Shown in pieces: positions 9,140 through 19,475 of a stretch of DNA of 64,000 bases (positions are counted from its first letter, which is position 1; each line of letters opens with the position of its first letter). Source of the DNA: Halodesulfovibrio sp. Lineage in GTDB: Bacteria > Desulfobacterota > Desulfovibrionia > Desulfovibrionales > Desulfovibrionaceae. The translations under genes were made by a program, and so were the position numbers. The stretch is taken from the NCBI RefSeq assembly GCF_025210605.1, contig NZ_JAOARI010000014.1, positions 1-64,000 of the forward strand, read 5' to 3'. A model generated the notes under the pieces. That model was not told the origin of the DNA, ran no database searches, and saw nothing but the letters and a program-made list of their open reading frames with translations.

Positions 9140-10063
9140 ATGACCAGTCTTATTACCTCTATTGTTATTGCCGCACTTGTACTCATTACACTCGTCAAAA
9201 CAGCGGTTGTTGTTCCTCAAAGAAGCTCCTACGTAATTGAACGTCTGGGTAAGTACTCTAAAACTCTTGATGCAGGTTTGCATATCCTCATTCCTTTTGT
9301 GGATAAAATCGCGTACCGCCGCTCAACTAAAGAAGAAATTCTTAACATTGCTTCACAGTCCTGCATCACTAGCGATAACGTAGTCGTAGAAATCGACGGC
9401 GTTCTGTACATTCAGGTGCAGGATGTTATGAAGTCCTGCTACGGAGTAAACGACTACTACCTTGCAGCAAGCCAGCTGGCACAGACTTCCCTGCGCTCTG
9501 CTATCGGTAGAATCAGTCTTGATAAAACATTCGAAGAACGCGACAGCATCAACGCTGCTGTTGTAGGTGCAGTTGATGAAGCAGCACGCGAATGGGGTAT
9601 TAAAGTTATGCGTTACGAAATTCAGGATATTACTCCTCCTGAATCTGTTATGCATGCGATGGAACAACAGATGAAAGCTGAACGTGAAAAACGTGCAGAA
9701 ATTGCAAGCTCTGAAGGTGACCGTCAGTCCCGCATCAACCGTGCTGAAGGTTACAAACAGGAAGCAATTGAACTTTCTGAAGGTGAAAAACAGAAGAAAA
9801 TCAACGAAGCTAGCGGTCACGCACAGGAAATTCTTCTCATTGCTGAAGCTACCTCCAAAGGTATTTCCCTTATTGCAGACGCTATGGCTGCACCTGGTGG
9901 TAAAGAAGCTGCACAGCTTAAAGTTGCTGAACAGTTCATCAGCGAATTTGGTAAAATGGCTGAAAAATCCAATACCATGATCGTTCCTGCCGATATGGCA
10001 AACGTTGGTGGAATGGTTGCTTCCGCCACAGAAATTTTGAACAAAGTCAAAGTTCAACAATAA
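9140..10063 (+). CDS. SPFH/stomatin-type protein (paraslipin, QmcA-like)
   Basis: Protein of 307 residues with one N-terminal membrane anchor (SLITSIVIAALVLITLVKTAVVV). An SPFH domain follows (about residues 25-190, with VVPQRSSYVIERLGKYSKTL and GLHILIPFVDKIAYRRSTKE). A long charged helix (MKAEREKRAEIASSEGDRQS) then leads to an Ala-rich C-terminus. It is the standard partner of the NfeD protein encoded just before it. Such proteins oligomerise into scaffolds around membrane proteases. Length and motifs are normal for the family. Confidence 0.93.
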   Translation: MTSLITSIVIAALVLITLVKTAVVVPQRSSYVIERLGKYSKTLDAGLHILIPFVDKIAYRRSTKEEILNIASQSCITSDNVVVEIDGVLYIQVQDVMKSCYGVNDYYLAASQLAQTSLRSAIGRISLDKTFEERDSINAAVVGAVDEAAREWGIKVMRYEIQDITPPESVMHAMEQQMKAEREKRAEIASSEGDRQSRINRAEGYKQEAIELSEGEKQKKINEASGHAQEILLIAEATSKGISLIADAMAAPGGKEAAQLKVAEQFISEFGKMAEKSNTMIVPADMANVGGMVASATEILNKVKVQQ

Positions 10064-10085
10064 GTTTCTGTACATCAAAACGTAT

Positions 10086-10127
10086 AAGGCTGTTTCTGGT
10101 TTATTCCAGAAACAGCCTTTTCTTTTC
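10086..10127 (+). terminator. Intrinsic terminator of nfeD-SPFH operon
   Basis: AAGGCTGTTTCTGG / CCAGAAACAGCCTT stem, near perfect, followed by TTTTCTTTT. Confidence 0.92.
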
Positions 10128-10163
10128 AGTGTGATATTTCACTATATTGTATTGTTTTTTTGA

Positions 10164-11336
<1,173 letters not shown>

Positions 11337-11397
11337 GTACGAACAATACGTATAGCTATTTGGCACCAACCTGCCTGTAGCACCATGTAGAATCACA

Positions 11398-11432
11398 CCG
11401 CCCTGTTATACAAAAGCAGGGCGGTTTTTATT
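11398..11432 (+). terminator. Intrinsic terminator of tgt
   Basis: CCGCCCTG / CAGGGCGG stem followed by TTTTTATTTTT. Confidence 0.9.
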
Positions 11433-11562
11433 TTTATTCTGACAAAACTGCATTGTATTTTTGCTTTGTATGAATTTACAACTTCTGTGGTGTATTTTTT
11501 ATTGCGTTTTATAGTTAGCCACGGTAAAAAGTGTCTGCCTCAACATATGGACCTCGGTTGAA

Positions 11563-11790
11563 GACAGCAGGAGAGACCGCCTTTTTTGCTTTAGTAAAAA
11601 AGAAACGGCGCCGAAGATGTAACTCTTTCAGGCAAAAGGACTGCTGCTCGGACGAGCCTCTGGAGAGACTCCGCAAGGAGCACCGAAGGAGCAAACTGCT
11701 TTCCCAGTGCAGTGAAACTCTCAGGTAAAAGGACAGAGTGGACCCCATAAAACCAATATTGCGTTTTACCGTCCTCTTTTTCTTTTTTTC
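11563..11790 (+). ncRNA. Tandem glycine riboswitch with terminator-type expression platform
   Basis: Two glycine aptamers lie in tandem. The first (about 11565-11646) is closed by CAGCAG/CTGCTG and carries GGAGAGACC, GGCGCCGAAGA and CTTTCAGGCAAAAGGAC. The second (about 11658-11738) carries TGGAGAGAC, GCACCGAAGGAGCAA and CTCTCAGGTAAAAGGACAGAG. GGTAAAA (11724-11730) of the second aptamer core can instead pair with TTTTACC (11764-11770), which is followed by a U-rich tract. This suggests an ON switch, where glycine binding blocks termination. No recognisable gene follows before the next terminator at 11959. The aptamer call rests on conserved core sequences. Confidence 0.93.
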
Positions 11791-12239
11791 CAGTCATACC
11801 GTTTTTCATGCAGGCACCTTTGCGGAGCTGCTTTTCGTGCGTCTTTACGCCAGCAGTGAGCACACTGGGATTTTTTGCATACGCTTGTAATCGCCTTGCG
11901 CGATACATATATAGGGGAATATAGATTCCCCTCCTGACTGGTTTGTTGTTGTGGTTGCGATGCGCCGGAGCTTGTAGTTCCGGCGCATCTGCATTTTTAT
12001 AGCCATATTAGCTCCTCCCTTTATTCCAGCCAGTTCCGCATCTTCTCTTTTGATTATATTTTATATCTCCACACGGCAGAAACATTATCATTGCTGTACC
12101 AGCATAAAAAACGCACTACACTAATCATAGTACTATTTTTTTGTTGCACAAACTAACGTGTTAGCTTGTTTACTTGTACAATTTTTCTGCCGTTACCTGC
12201 ACAGCAAAATATAAAATTATATCTTCACAGGAGCTTACG
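11791..12239 (+). other. Region behind the glycine riboswitch, no convincing gene
   Basis: The read-through RNA would contain one 38-codon frame (11808-11924) starting ATG CAG GCA but lacking a ribosome site, then a small hairpin GGGGAAT/ATTCCCC (11914-11931), then the terminator at 11959. From about 12000 to 12239 the sequence is AT-rich and presumably holds the promoter of the next small gene. The riboswitch appears to control either a tiny peptide or a non-coding RNA, or to be the relic of a lost gene. Confidence 0.5.
11959..12000 (+). terminator. Intrinsic terminator of the riboswitch transcript
   Basis: GATGCGCCGGA / TCCGGCGCATC perfect 11-bp stem, then TGCATTTTTAT. Confidence 0.85.
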
Positions 12240-12638
12240 ATGCAAACAGTTTCCTTAAAAAGAAATGGTAAAGAAAACCTGACATTTACTGGCGAATTGC
12301 TTGTGAGCCTTGATGACAGAGAGTTAATGGGCGTAACGCCCAACTGGTGGGAACTGAAGCTGTACAAAACTACAATTGGCAAATTCATTCTCTCGTCTAC
12401 GTTCCACATAAACTATCCAAGCAGACGGACGCTGCATGGAGCACTGAGCTTTTCCGAAGCAGAACATGTACAGCATTACCTTGTGAATGAATGCAACGGA
12501 CCGACCAAAATCGCAGATGAATTCATCAACAGGGCAGCCAAGCGCGATAACGCTTTTCAAGCTCTGCTGAATACTCAGAAAGGTAGCTCTTCCTACAAGC
12601 AGCCAACAATCAGACCATTCACGTCGAAGGCGTTGTAG
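12240..12638 (+). CDS. Hypothetical protein, 132 aa
   Basis: Small soluble protein beginning MQTVSLKRNGKENL. ATG 12240 was chosen because GGAG lies 7 nt upstream; an upstream in-frame ATG at 12174 has no such site. A compact Trp-rich beta segment (NWWELKLYKTTIGKFILSS) is followed by a helix (LSFSEAEHVQHYLVNE) and a Ser/Lys-rich tail. No signal peptide or membrane segment is seen. I do not recognise the family. It ends in its own terminator, so it is probably expressed alone. Confidence 0.65.
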   Translation: MQTVSLKRNGKENLTFTGELLVSLDDRELMGVTPNWWELKLYKTTIGKFILSSTFHINYPSRRTLHGALSFSEAEHVQHYLVNECNGPTKIADEFINRAAKRDNAFQALLNTQKGSSSYKQPTIRPFTSKAL

Positions 12639-12650
12639 CATATATACACA

Positions 12651-12690
12651 AAGAGGGATGAGCATTTGCCCATCCCTCTTAATTTCTATT
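12651..12690 (+). terminator. Intrinsic terminator
   Basis: AAGAGGGATG / CATCCCTCTT 10-bp stem followed by AATTTCTATTT. It also lies downstream of the convergent chemoreceptor gene and may serve both. Confidence 0.75.
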
Positions 12691-12823
12691 TGCAGGTGCC
12701 TATATGTCACCGCTTACACCTTATCATCAAACAAAGTTTGTACTTTCGAGACACCGTAAACAGTGCTTCTTGTCGATGCAGAGATGCATACTTACCCAAA
12801 CGCATTGACACAGCTACTCACAA

Positions 12824-14842
12824 CTATGATCGCATATTGTCAATAATGCCATTCAAGTCTTGAGCAAGCTGAGCAACTGATTCTACAGCAGCCGTAGATT
12901 CAGTCATTGCAGCTGCTGTTTGTTCCGAAATGTCATTAATAACATTCACAGAACAGCTTATTTGTTCACTCGCCGCAGACTGCTCTTCAGAAGCTGCTGC
13001 AATAGCGCGCACCTGATCGGCGGTCGCTTCTACCATCCCAAGAATAGCTTTCAAAGCCTCACCGGAACGAACAGCAAGCTCAGTCGAATCACCAACAAGG
13101 ACTACTGCCTTTTCGGTTGCTTCCACATTCTGATTCGTACTTGCTTGAATAGCACTAACGTATTCAACAACTTCACGGGTTGCGCTCATTGTTTTTTCCG
13201 CAAGTTTGCGTACTTCATCAGCTACAACAGCAAAACCGCGTCCTGCTTCACCGGCACGAGCTGCCTCAATGGCAGCATTCAACGCCAACAGGTTTGTCTG
13301 GTCGGCAATATCTTCAATCACTGTGATTATTTGTCCAATACCATCTGCCCTTGTTCCAAGCACATCCATTTCTTTTTTCAATGTCTGCGCCTGTTGGGCA
13401 ACTGCATGGATTTTGTTCACAGCCTGCTCGACTATGTCGCCGCCTTCAGCTGCTTTTTCCTGTGTTTCAGCAGCTAACTCTGCGGCATCTGACGCATTGC
13501 GCGCAACTTCCAGAACTGAAGCGTTCATCTGAGTCATAGCACTGGCAGACTCACCAGTCAGTCGTTGCTGTTCATCAGCACCATTGCTGGACTGACGAAC
13601 CTGTGCAGCAAGTTCTTCTGAAGCAGATGAAACCTGCTCGGAAATTGTGCGTGCAGATTCTGCTGCATGCGTGATTTTGTCGTTCTGCTCTTCAACGCGA
13701 CGCTGCTGGGTTCGCATCGCTGTCATGTCTGTAATCATCACAAATACACCAAGCATCTTACCATCGAGGTCATAAATTGGTGCTGCATCAAATACCAGAA
13801 CCAGTTCATCGCCAGCAAAATTCTGCAAACGGGCTTCATTACCCGTTGATGGCTGATGTGACGCCATAACATCTTGAATAATATTATCGCAGCATGGGTC
13901 ATTCACAATAAACTCAGAAACAGGAACACCCTTATAATCCGCAGGTGAACCAGCAATTCCCATAAGGTCAATTGCTTCCTGATTTGTTGACGTCAGCTTG
14001 CGGTCAGCATCACAGATTACTATTGGAGCTGTCATGCCGCGCAGCACACCCTTAGAAAACCCAAGTTCAATTTTCAGCTTTTCAACCATTGAGCCTAAGT
14101 TTCTGGAAAGGTCGCCCAGTTCATCCGCACTATTCACAACAAAATCTGCGTGAAAATCACCGTTTGTAATTGAATTTGATGCAACAGTAATTTTTTCAAT
14201 AGGCTTAATAACAACCTTACGAATGAAGAACATGACGCTCAATACAAGGATGATAAATCCTGCAAAAGAAATTGCCATATTATCAAACATTTGCGTCTGA
14301 ATTGTCCCCATGGTTCCAGTAATATCTTTTGCAATTACAAGCTGCCCTAGGATAGGTTTAGACGCACCATGACAGTGCCTGCAAGAAGGGGAATTGGCGA
14401 TGGACACAACCCGGATAAACACAGGGCTATCACCACCACTTACGATTAAATTCTCTTTAATAGGATTTTCAAGTGCCCGTCTCGACAAACCGGAAAACCC
14501 TTCTACTGGTACCATTGAGGCAATCTGCTTATCAATGGAAGTCTCTTTTGTTGAATACGTAATCTCACCTGCATAGTCAGCAAGATGAATTTCCATGCTT
14601 GGATATTTCTCGTGAAAACGGTGAAATTCCTCTGTTGTGCCTTCGTCATCACCGATAATCATCGGACGTTCAATAACTTCCTGCACTAGTTGAGAAGTTT
14701 GTGTTAAAGACTCACTCAACTGCACCAGCATTGCCTGCCGCTGAAGATATGTTGAAGTTCCAATAAGGATAGAAAACACTGCAAACGAAATGACAGCAAT
14801 CAAAATACTGATTTTGCCACCTAACGAAGCCTTCATTGCCAT
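12824..14842 (-). CDS. Heme-binding methyl-accepting chemotaxis protein with PAS domain
   Basis: Chemoreceptor of 672 residues. TM1 spans about residues 10-32 and TM2 about 189-208. The periplasmic sensor between them carries a c-type heme motif, CRHCH, at residues 154-158. HAMP (about 209-262), a PAS domain (about 270-390) and the kinase-signalling hairpin follow, with the conserved tip [21 protein letters not shown]. Periplasmic covalent heme is known in the Desulfovibrio receptor DcrA, a redox/oxygen taxis sensor; this protein shares that logic. It is downstream of and 9 bp from the tetraheme cytochrome gene, so the two are very likely one operon. Redox or gas sensing is inferred. Confidence 0.9.
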   Translation of the reverse strand: MAMKASLGGKISILIAVISFAVFSILIGTSTYLQRQAMLVQLSESLTQTSQLVQEVIERPMIIGDDEGTTEEFHRFHEKYPSMEIHLADYAGEITYSTKETSIDKQIASMVPVEGFSGLSRRALENPIKENLIVSGGDSPVFIRVVSIANSPSCRHCHGASKPILGQLVIAKDITGTMGTIQTQMFDNMAISFAGFIILVLSVMFFIRKVVIKPIEKITVASNSITNGDFHADFVVNSADELGDLSRNLGSMVEKLKIELGFSKGVLRGMTAPIVICDADRKLTSTNQEAIDLMGIAGSPADYKGVPVSEFIVNDPCCDNIIQDVMASHQPSTGNEARLQNFAGDELVLVFDAAPIYDLDGKMLGVFVMITDMTAMRTQQRRVEEQNDKITHAAESARTISEQVSSASEELAAQVRQSSNGADEQQRLTGESASAMTQMNASVLEVARNASDAAELAAETQEKAAEGGDIVEQAVNKIHAVAQQAQTLKKEMDVLGTRADGIGQIITVIEDIADQTNLLALNAAIEAARAGEAGRGFAVVADEVRKLAEKTMSATREVVEYVSAIQASTNQNVEATEKAVVLVGDSTELAVRSGEALKAILGMVEATADQVRAIAAASEEQSAASEQISCSVNVINDISEQTAAAMTESTAAVESVAQLAQDLNGIIDNMRS

Positions 14843-14851
14843 GCCATCCTC

Positions 14852-15301
14852 CTAATGTGCACCACTGGATACAAGTGGTTTAAATCCAAAAGTATTAATT
14901 CGTGTTGGGCTGTGACATACAACACATTCTTTTGGATCAGGCTTTCGCCGAATCAGGTCTGGTTCACCTGCTTCTGCATGTGCCGCACCAGGTCCATGAC
15001 AGGACTCACATCCTACATCAGATAATTCAGGTGTCTCTTCGTAACTGACAAATCCTCCTTTGTTATACCCTGTGGTATGACATTCGTAGCATTCCTGTTG
15101 CTCAGCTTTTGTAAGCTTAGGCGCCATAACTGCAACACTATCCCAAGACTTTGCTTTCTTGGAATATTGCATAAAGCGCCCGTATTCCTCCTCATGACAT
15201 TCACTACATGCAGCAGACCCCACATACTTTGCTGCAAGTGTAATGCATGGAACACACAGAACTAACCCAAGAGCAATTATCAAAACTCTTTGGCTTTGCA
15301 T
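14852..15301 (-). CDS. Tetraheme c-type cytochrome (cytochrome c554-like), exported
   Basis: Protein of 149 residues with an N-terminal signal (RVLIIALGLVLCVPCITLAA). Four CxxCH heme sites are at residues 32-36 (CSECH), 71-75 (CYECH), 98-102 (CESCH) and 126-130 (CVVCH). GCESCHGPGAAH is typical of the cytochrome c554/NrfB-like family. It should be periplasmic. The start is taken at ATG 15301, after AAGGAG; a longer in-frame extension to 15391 lacks a ribosome site and would mask the signal peptide. It is first gene of an operon with the heme chemoreceptor and may pass electrons to or shape redox sensing by it. Confidence 0.9.
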   Translation of the reverse strand: MQSQRVLIIALGLVLCVPCITLAAKYVGSAACSECHEEEYGRFMQYSKKAKSWDSVAVMAPKLTKAEQQECYECHTTGYNKGGFVSYEETPELSDVGCESCHGPGAAHAEAGEPDLIRRKPDPKECVVCHSPTRINTFGFKPLVSSGAH

Positions 15302-15760
15302 ATTTTTTCTCCTTTTTGAAAGAGCATAAACGCGCACCCCTGCGCGCTCGCCCGAACGCTCTTCACAGCAATTGCCATGCACTCCAGTCAATTAAGCGAA
15401 GTGCGTAAACCTCCATCGGCTTTTATTGATTATTCTTTATTTTTTAAAAGCTTAACGAACAATAAACGTTCATTGTTTTTAAAAACCTCTATTTATTGCC
15501 CATCCAACATGCTTTTTTAATTCGATAAAATCAACATCAATAACAAAAAAAGTAATAATATTATATTAAAAGTATATCACTGCATACTAACAGAAATACA
15601 AATCTACTTTCACAATGCATCTACATAGCAAGAATATACTTTTTTCAATATCATATGTTCTTTCCACGCTCACATATTACACTGCTGGTAGAGTGAAAAA
15701 ACTCCTCTTCATTAATTTTTACGTAAAAATACAACACTCATATTTTTTGAGGTTTGCATA
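15302..15760. other. AT-rich divergent intergenic region with a 20-bp palindrome
   Basis: No gene is seen. The palindrome AACAATAAACGTTCATTGTT (15458-15477; one mismatched pair) lies about 160 bp upstream of the cytochrome start and could be an operator. The rest is strongly AT-rich. Confidence 0.4.
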
Positions 15761-15931
15761 ATGATTAGCGATTACAAAGCATCAAATGTCCGCATATTAC
15801 GAAATGTTTTATTGGTTATACTCTGCATAACATTCCTCATCGGTGCATGGCGGATTTTAATCGATACAAATTCAGATAAAATACCTGAAGCTCAAAAAGT
15901 TTTTAAAGAAGAAAAAAATCTAGAAAAGTAA
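15761..15931 (+). CDS. Small single-span membrane protein, 56 aa
   Basis: Short gene starting MISDYKASNVRILRN, with a GAGG site 8 nt upstream. One hydrophobic helix (VLLVILCITFLIGAW, about residues 16-30) is followed by a charged Lys/Glu tail. Topology suggests an inner-membrane anchor with a short polar tail. It lies 64 bp upstream of the TadZ-like gene in the same direction and could be co-expressed with it. The family is unknown. Confidence 0.6.
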   Translation: MISDYKASNVRILRNVLLVILCITFLIGAWRILIDTNSDKIPEAQKVFKEEKNLEK

Positions 15932-15995
15932 TTTAGCAATAGTATTTGCCCGAGACACCTCATGCTTGCAGCATGATGAGCCAGCGGAGGAATTA

Positions 15996-17126
15996 ATGCC
16001 CACAATTGAAGAAGCTCTGTATATAAAACTTGAAGCCATTGACCCTACTATTGCAGGTGCCTTGCACAACATGCTCTGCGACATTCCTTTTACGCATCTG
16101 GTCAACACACTCCAACTCACAAAGCCCGAAGTACTTATTATTGGCTGCACAACATACTCAGAAGAAATTACAGAACGAATAATAGAAGCAAAACGCCACA
16201 AATACGGTGCTGTGTACGTTTGTGCATCACAATACACTGATACGAATAAACATGAGGCATTAGTCGCTGGTGCTCGAGATTTTTTCAGCTACCCTCTCAG
16301 CAAACTCATCCTGCAACGGGCATTACAGGATTACCTGACGAATCGACCTGTGGACACAAGCAAAACCAGCCGCCCCAAAGTTATTGCACTCATGGGAGCA
16401 CGCGGCGGTTCCGGCACAACCTCTGTCACTGTAAACCTTGCAGCTTGTTTCGCAAAAGACGGTACAAGAGTCGGGTTACTAGACTTTTCGAGACCATATG
16501 GAGATGTGGCAACATTTCTTAATACGCCGTCTAAACGTGATAGACGGCATGCTGCCAGAGACATAGGGTTAATGAATGCATCATTTATGAAAAGTGCCAT
16601 GTATCATCACAGCAGTGGAATACTGGCGCTCGTAGCACCAGAAGTAACTATGGGAACAGGGAGTGTGGTTCCGGAAACTGTCTCCGCAATGTTGCTTGCA
16701 GCGGCAGATGCGTTTGAAATAATAGTTATAGATATGGGCAGTCGTGTTGATGCCGCCCTCTATCGGGTGATGGAAATGGCAGATGCAAGCTTACTGGTCG
16801 CTATGCCTACCAAGCCCTGCATGGGGAGTGCAAAACGATTTGTTCAAACCATCACTTCCGGTGGCTTTGAAAATTTCTGCAAACTTTCTCTGGTTCTTAC
16901 GGGATGTGTTTCCGGCAATACTCTCTCGAAATTTGAAATCGAAAAGACCATCGGCGTAAATTGCATTATCTGCTTACCAGAAGATCAAAAAGGGACATTT
17001 ATTGCGATAAATGACGGCACGCCATACTGCCATCTTTATCCAGAATCTCCCCTTACAAGCAGCTTAAAAGAATTGGCAGCACATTTAGAGCAGCATGAAT
17101 GCCCGAATGAAAAATCCAAAGTGTAA
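15996..17126 (+). CDS. TadZ/CpaE-like MinD-superfamily protein
   Basis: Protein of 376 residues. The N-terminal ~120 residues form a receiver-like domain (VLIIGCTTYSEEITERIIEAK, ALVAGARDFFSYPLS). The rest is a MinD/ParA-type ATPase fold with VIALMGARGGSGTTSVTVNLA and IIVIDMGSRVD. The P-loop is atypical: the signature KGGxGKT reads ARGGSGTT, lacking both lysines, as in many TadZ proteins, which place Tad/Flp pilus machines at the cell pole. Start ATG 15996 follows GGAGG. No other tad genes adjoin it, so it is an orphan, and its partner pilus, if any, is elsewhere. ATP hydrolysis is doubtful. Confidence 0.78.
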   Translation: MPTIEEALYIKLEAIDPTIAGALHNMLCDIPFTHLVNTLQLTKPEVLIIGCTTYSEEITERIIEAKRHKYGAVYVCASQYTDTNKHEALVAGARDFFSYPLSKLILQRALQDYLTNRPVDTSKTSRPKVIALMGARGGSGTTSVTVNLAACFAKDGTRVGLLDFSRPYGDVATFLNTPSKRDRRHAARDIGLMNASFMKSAMYHHSSGILALVAPEVTMGTGSVVPETVSAMLLAAADAFEIIVIDMGSRVDAALYRVMEMADASLLVAMPTKPCMGSAKRFVQTITSGGFENFCKLSLVLTGCVSGNTLSKFEIEKTIGVNCIICLPEDQKGTFIAINDGTPYCHLYPESPLTSSLKELAAHLEQHECPNEKSKV

Positions 17127-17329
17127 GAGCATATTACAGGTAGTTCTCAATACGCTGCTTGATCCTCGGCAAATTAAGGCATATTCTTTTTTTGGTGATA
17201 GAAATATGTTCTGCAAAGCTAGTACAGGAAACTGCTTTCATCACGTAACATATTCATTTAATTACCGTAAAACCAAAAATATATTTTTTTCTGGACGCCA
17301 TTAGCAATATCAGATAAACACCTCGCATT

Positions 17330-17562
17330 CAGGTCGGGTAGCGGTCAAGCTGCACCCGTTTTCTTAATTTTTAACCAAGGCTTTTGTATGCAGAATACTC
17401 ATACCGCAACTAGTCAACGAACACTTTCTTGTTTGGAAAGTACTTTTGCGCGCGTATTCCATGAGCCTTGGACTACTCGCGAAGGCGTGCAGCTATAGCA
17501 CGCTGCTAAAATTATTGTACCACTAAGGCTCGGAACTTGCGTTCGAGCCTTTTTTTTTGATT
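17330..17562 (+). ncRNA. Short terminated transcript with a possible 36-aa ORF (17388-17498)
   Basis: A small hairpin GGGT-GC/GC-ACCC (about 17336-17357) is followed by a 36-codon frame starting MQNTHTATSQRTLSC, with AAGG 8 nt upstream. A strong terminator comes next (GGCTCG/CGAGCC, 17527-17551, then eight T). The unit is isolated from both neighbours. It could be a small peptide gene or a structured RNA. The terminator is solid; the ORF and RNA are inference. Confidence 0.4.
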
Positions 17563-17682
17563 TTATTTTACACCCCTATGCGATGTTGTTTTGCAAAAGG
17601 GTAACGTTACAGGCGCACAGAATATCCTGAAACCGGCCTTACCGGAGCACAATCTAAGCTGTAAAACACAAGGAAAGCCACA

Positions 17683-18546
17683 ATGCAGTTTAACCGTCAT
17701 GCTCTTGCCTACTCCCTTCCGTGGAATATTTTTCTTCTCACTACCGGTGCACTAATTTTTGTCATTGGCTACAATGGCATTGCAGCGCACCACAGCTTTA
17801 TCCCTGCTGGGCTGTATGGGTTTGCAGTTTTTGCAAACTACTCCAACGATGTACTCACCATCTCGCAATGGTATTTACTTTTTAACATTCCTATTTTCAT
17901 TCTCGCATGGCGAGGAGTCGGAAGACGTTTCTTTTTTCTTAATATGTACTGCATGTTGCTGGTTACAATTCTGTCCCAATACTTAACACTCAACCTGCAC
18001 ATTCAGGACAAACTGCTCGGTGCCATTGCTGCCGGTGTAATTATGGGAATGGGCGGCGGAATAATACTCCGATCATTTGGTGCAGGCGGCGGTTTCGATG
18101 TTTTAGCAGTCATTTTGAACCGTAAATTCGGTGTGCGCATCGGTGTTTTTTACTTCGTTATCAACCTGATACTCATGGGGCTTATTGCGATACAGTTTGA
18201 TGCTGATCTGGTTGTTACCACGCTGATTATGCTCTTCATCAGTTCATATATAACTGAATACGCACTGTCCGTGTTCAACCAGAAAAAAGCAGTGCGCATC
18301 ATATCCTATCGAAACGATGAAATTATCATGAAAATGCGACACGCTAAGCGCCTCAATGGAACTCTGGTTCATGGAACCGGATCATATTCCGGCAAAGAAG
18401 TAGGCATGCTGTTTTGCATTACAGATAACATCCGCATGAAGCAGTTGGAATCTCTTGTATTTGATACTGATCCAAACGCAATTTTTGTTGTTGAAAATAC
18501 ATTCTCCGTAATCGGCTCTAACTTCGCACCACGAAAACTCTATTAG
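17683..18546 (+). CDS. YitT family membrane protein (DUF161 + DUF2179)
   Basis: Protein of 287 residues with about five membrane helices in residues 15-200 (FLLTTGALIFVIGYNGIA, GAIAAGVIMGMGGGIILRS, VFYFVINLILMGLIAI, TTLIMLFISSYITEYAL). A soluble C-terminal DUF2179 domain follows (residues about 210-280, ending VVENTFSVIGSNFAPRKLY). The GGGIILRSFGAGGGFDVLA motif is characteristic of YitT proteins. Function is unknown; the C-terminal domain may bind a small ligand. It has its own terminator downstream. Confidence 0.88.
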   Translation: MQFNRHALAYSLPWNIFLLTTGALIFVIGYNGIAAHHSFIPAGLYGFAVFANYSNDVLTISQWYLLFNIPIFILAWRGVGRRFFFLNMYCMLLVTILSQYLTLNLHIQDKLLGAIAAGVIMGMGGGIILRSFGAGGGFDVLAVILNRKFGVRIGVFYFVINLILMGLIAIQFDADLVVTTLIMLFISSYITEYALSVFNQKKAVRIISYRNDEIIMKMRHAKRLNGTLVHGTGSYSGKEVGMLFCITDNIRMKQLESLVFDTDPNAIFVVENTFSVIGSNFAPRKLY

Positions 18547-18586
18547 CTGTTACCATTTTCTCAACAGCACATTTTTTAGCTAAAAA

Positions 18587-18630
18587 CAAAACCCGTCAGA
18601 AAAGTTCACTTTCTGACGGGTTTTGTTTTT
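18587..18630 (+). terminator. Intrinsic terminator of the YitT gene
   Basis: AAACCCGTCAGAAA / TTTCTGACGGGTTT stem, then TGTTTTT. Confidence 0.92.
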
Positions 18631-18712
18631 CCGCGTAAATTTGAACCACTCCGTCCTCTTGACGGTTTCTGAATCATCTGGTGCTGTACAGTTATCAAAC
18701 TCTGGAGGAGTA

Positions 18713-18856
18713 ATGCACAAAAAGCACATTCACCTACTTGTCACGACCCTATTACTTGTATCCATGTGTACAGGATGCGCTGTTAAAGCCCGCGGCAATC
18801 ATAGAATCGAGCATACTATTAAAAAAGTATCATCACTACGTAGCGTTCCTTGCTAA
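18713..18856 (+). CDS. Small putative lipoprotein, 47 aa
   Basis: Starts MHKKHIHLLVTTLLLVSMCTGCAVKARG, with GGAGGAG 3-9 nt upstream. A basic N-terminus, a hydrophobic stretch and Thr-Gly-Cys look like a lipoprotein signal, leaving a mature peptide of about 26 residues that is basic. Entericidin-like or other tiny lipoproteins have this form, but no family is recognised. The good ribosome site supports it being real. Confidence 0.55.
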   Translation: MHKKHIHLLVTTLLLVSMCTGCAVKARGNHRIEHTIKKVSSLRSVPC

Positions 18857-19079
18857 ATTGTTTTCTACTGAAAAGGTCATGCTGCCAGTAAGTACCCAAT
18901 AAAAATAACTACGCAGAAAGAACTATATTTCACTATCGTGACTACCTTTGCTTTTTTATACTATGTAAACAACATTGTGTTACCTACATACTCATGTCCA
19001 TGTAGCCCGCACATTCTTGACACACACGTAAAACGCTTTATTTAGCACAACAACTAAACAAGTTGATTCTGGAAATCAC

Positions 19080-19475
19080 ATGCAAAAGCTCACTCAAACA
19101 CTAAAGGCACTATCAGACCAAAACAGACTTCGCATAATCGTCACACTTATGAAGTATGATGAATTATGCGCCTGCCAATTTACGCAGTTGCTCGGCATTG
19201 CTGGAGCCACTGTTTCAAGGCATCTAAGCGTTCTACACAATGCAGAACTCGTACAATTCAGAAAAGAAGGGCGATGGATATTTTATAAATTAGGAGCAGG
19301 CATTGCATATGCGCAGCCTGTTTTAGACTGGATTAATGACAAGGCAGAAACATGCCCTGAGCTACAGGCTGACCTTGCTGAACTGAAAAAAATTCTAGCC
19401 TGCGCCCCTGAAGATATCTCCCGCAAACAGCGTAGCGGCTCTGCCGCTAAAAACAGGAATCACAATGAAGACTAA
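19080..19475 (+). CDS. arsR: ArsR-family transcriptional regulator
   Basis: Repressor of 131 residues with a winged-helix domain in residues 1-95 (TLKALSDQNRLRIIVTLM, then the recognition region ATVSRHLSVLHNAELVQFRKEGRW). The ELCACQ motif is the classical alpha-3 arsenite/metal-thiolate site of ArsR. It should release its operator when As(III) binds. The last 11 bp overlap the start of arsC, so the two are translationally coupled. An arsenite efflux gene is not present next to it. Confidence 0.92.
   Translation: MQKLTQTLKALSDQNRLRIIVTLMKYDELCACQFTQLLGIAGATVSRHLSVLHNAELVQFRKEGRWIFYKLGAGIAYAQPVLDWINDKAETCPELQADLAELKKILACAPEDISRKQRSGSAAKNRNHNED

Noticed and set aside
11591..11908. Minus-strand frame of 105 codons across the glycine riboswitch
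   Set aside because: It is antisense to a highly structured RNA, has no ribosome site, and its sequence is a by-product of the riboswitch.
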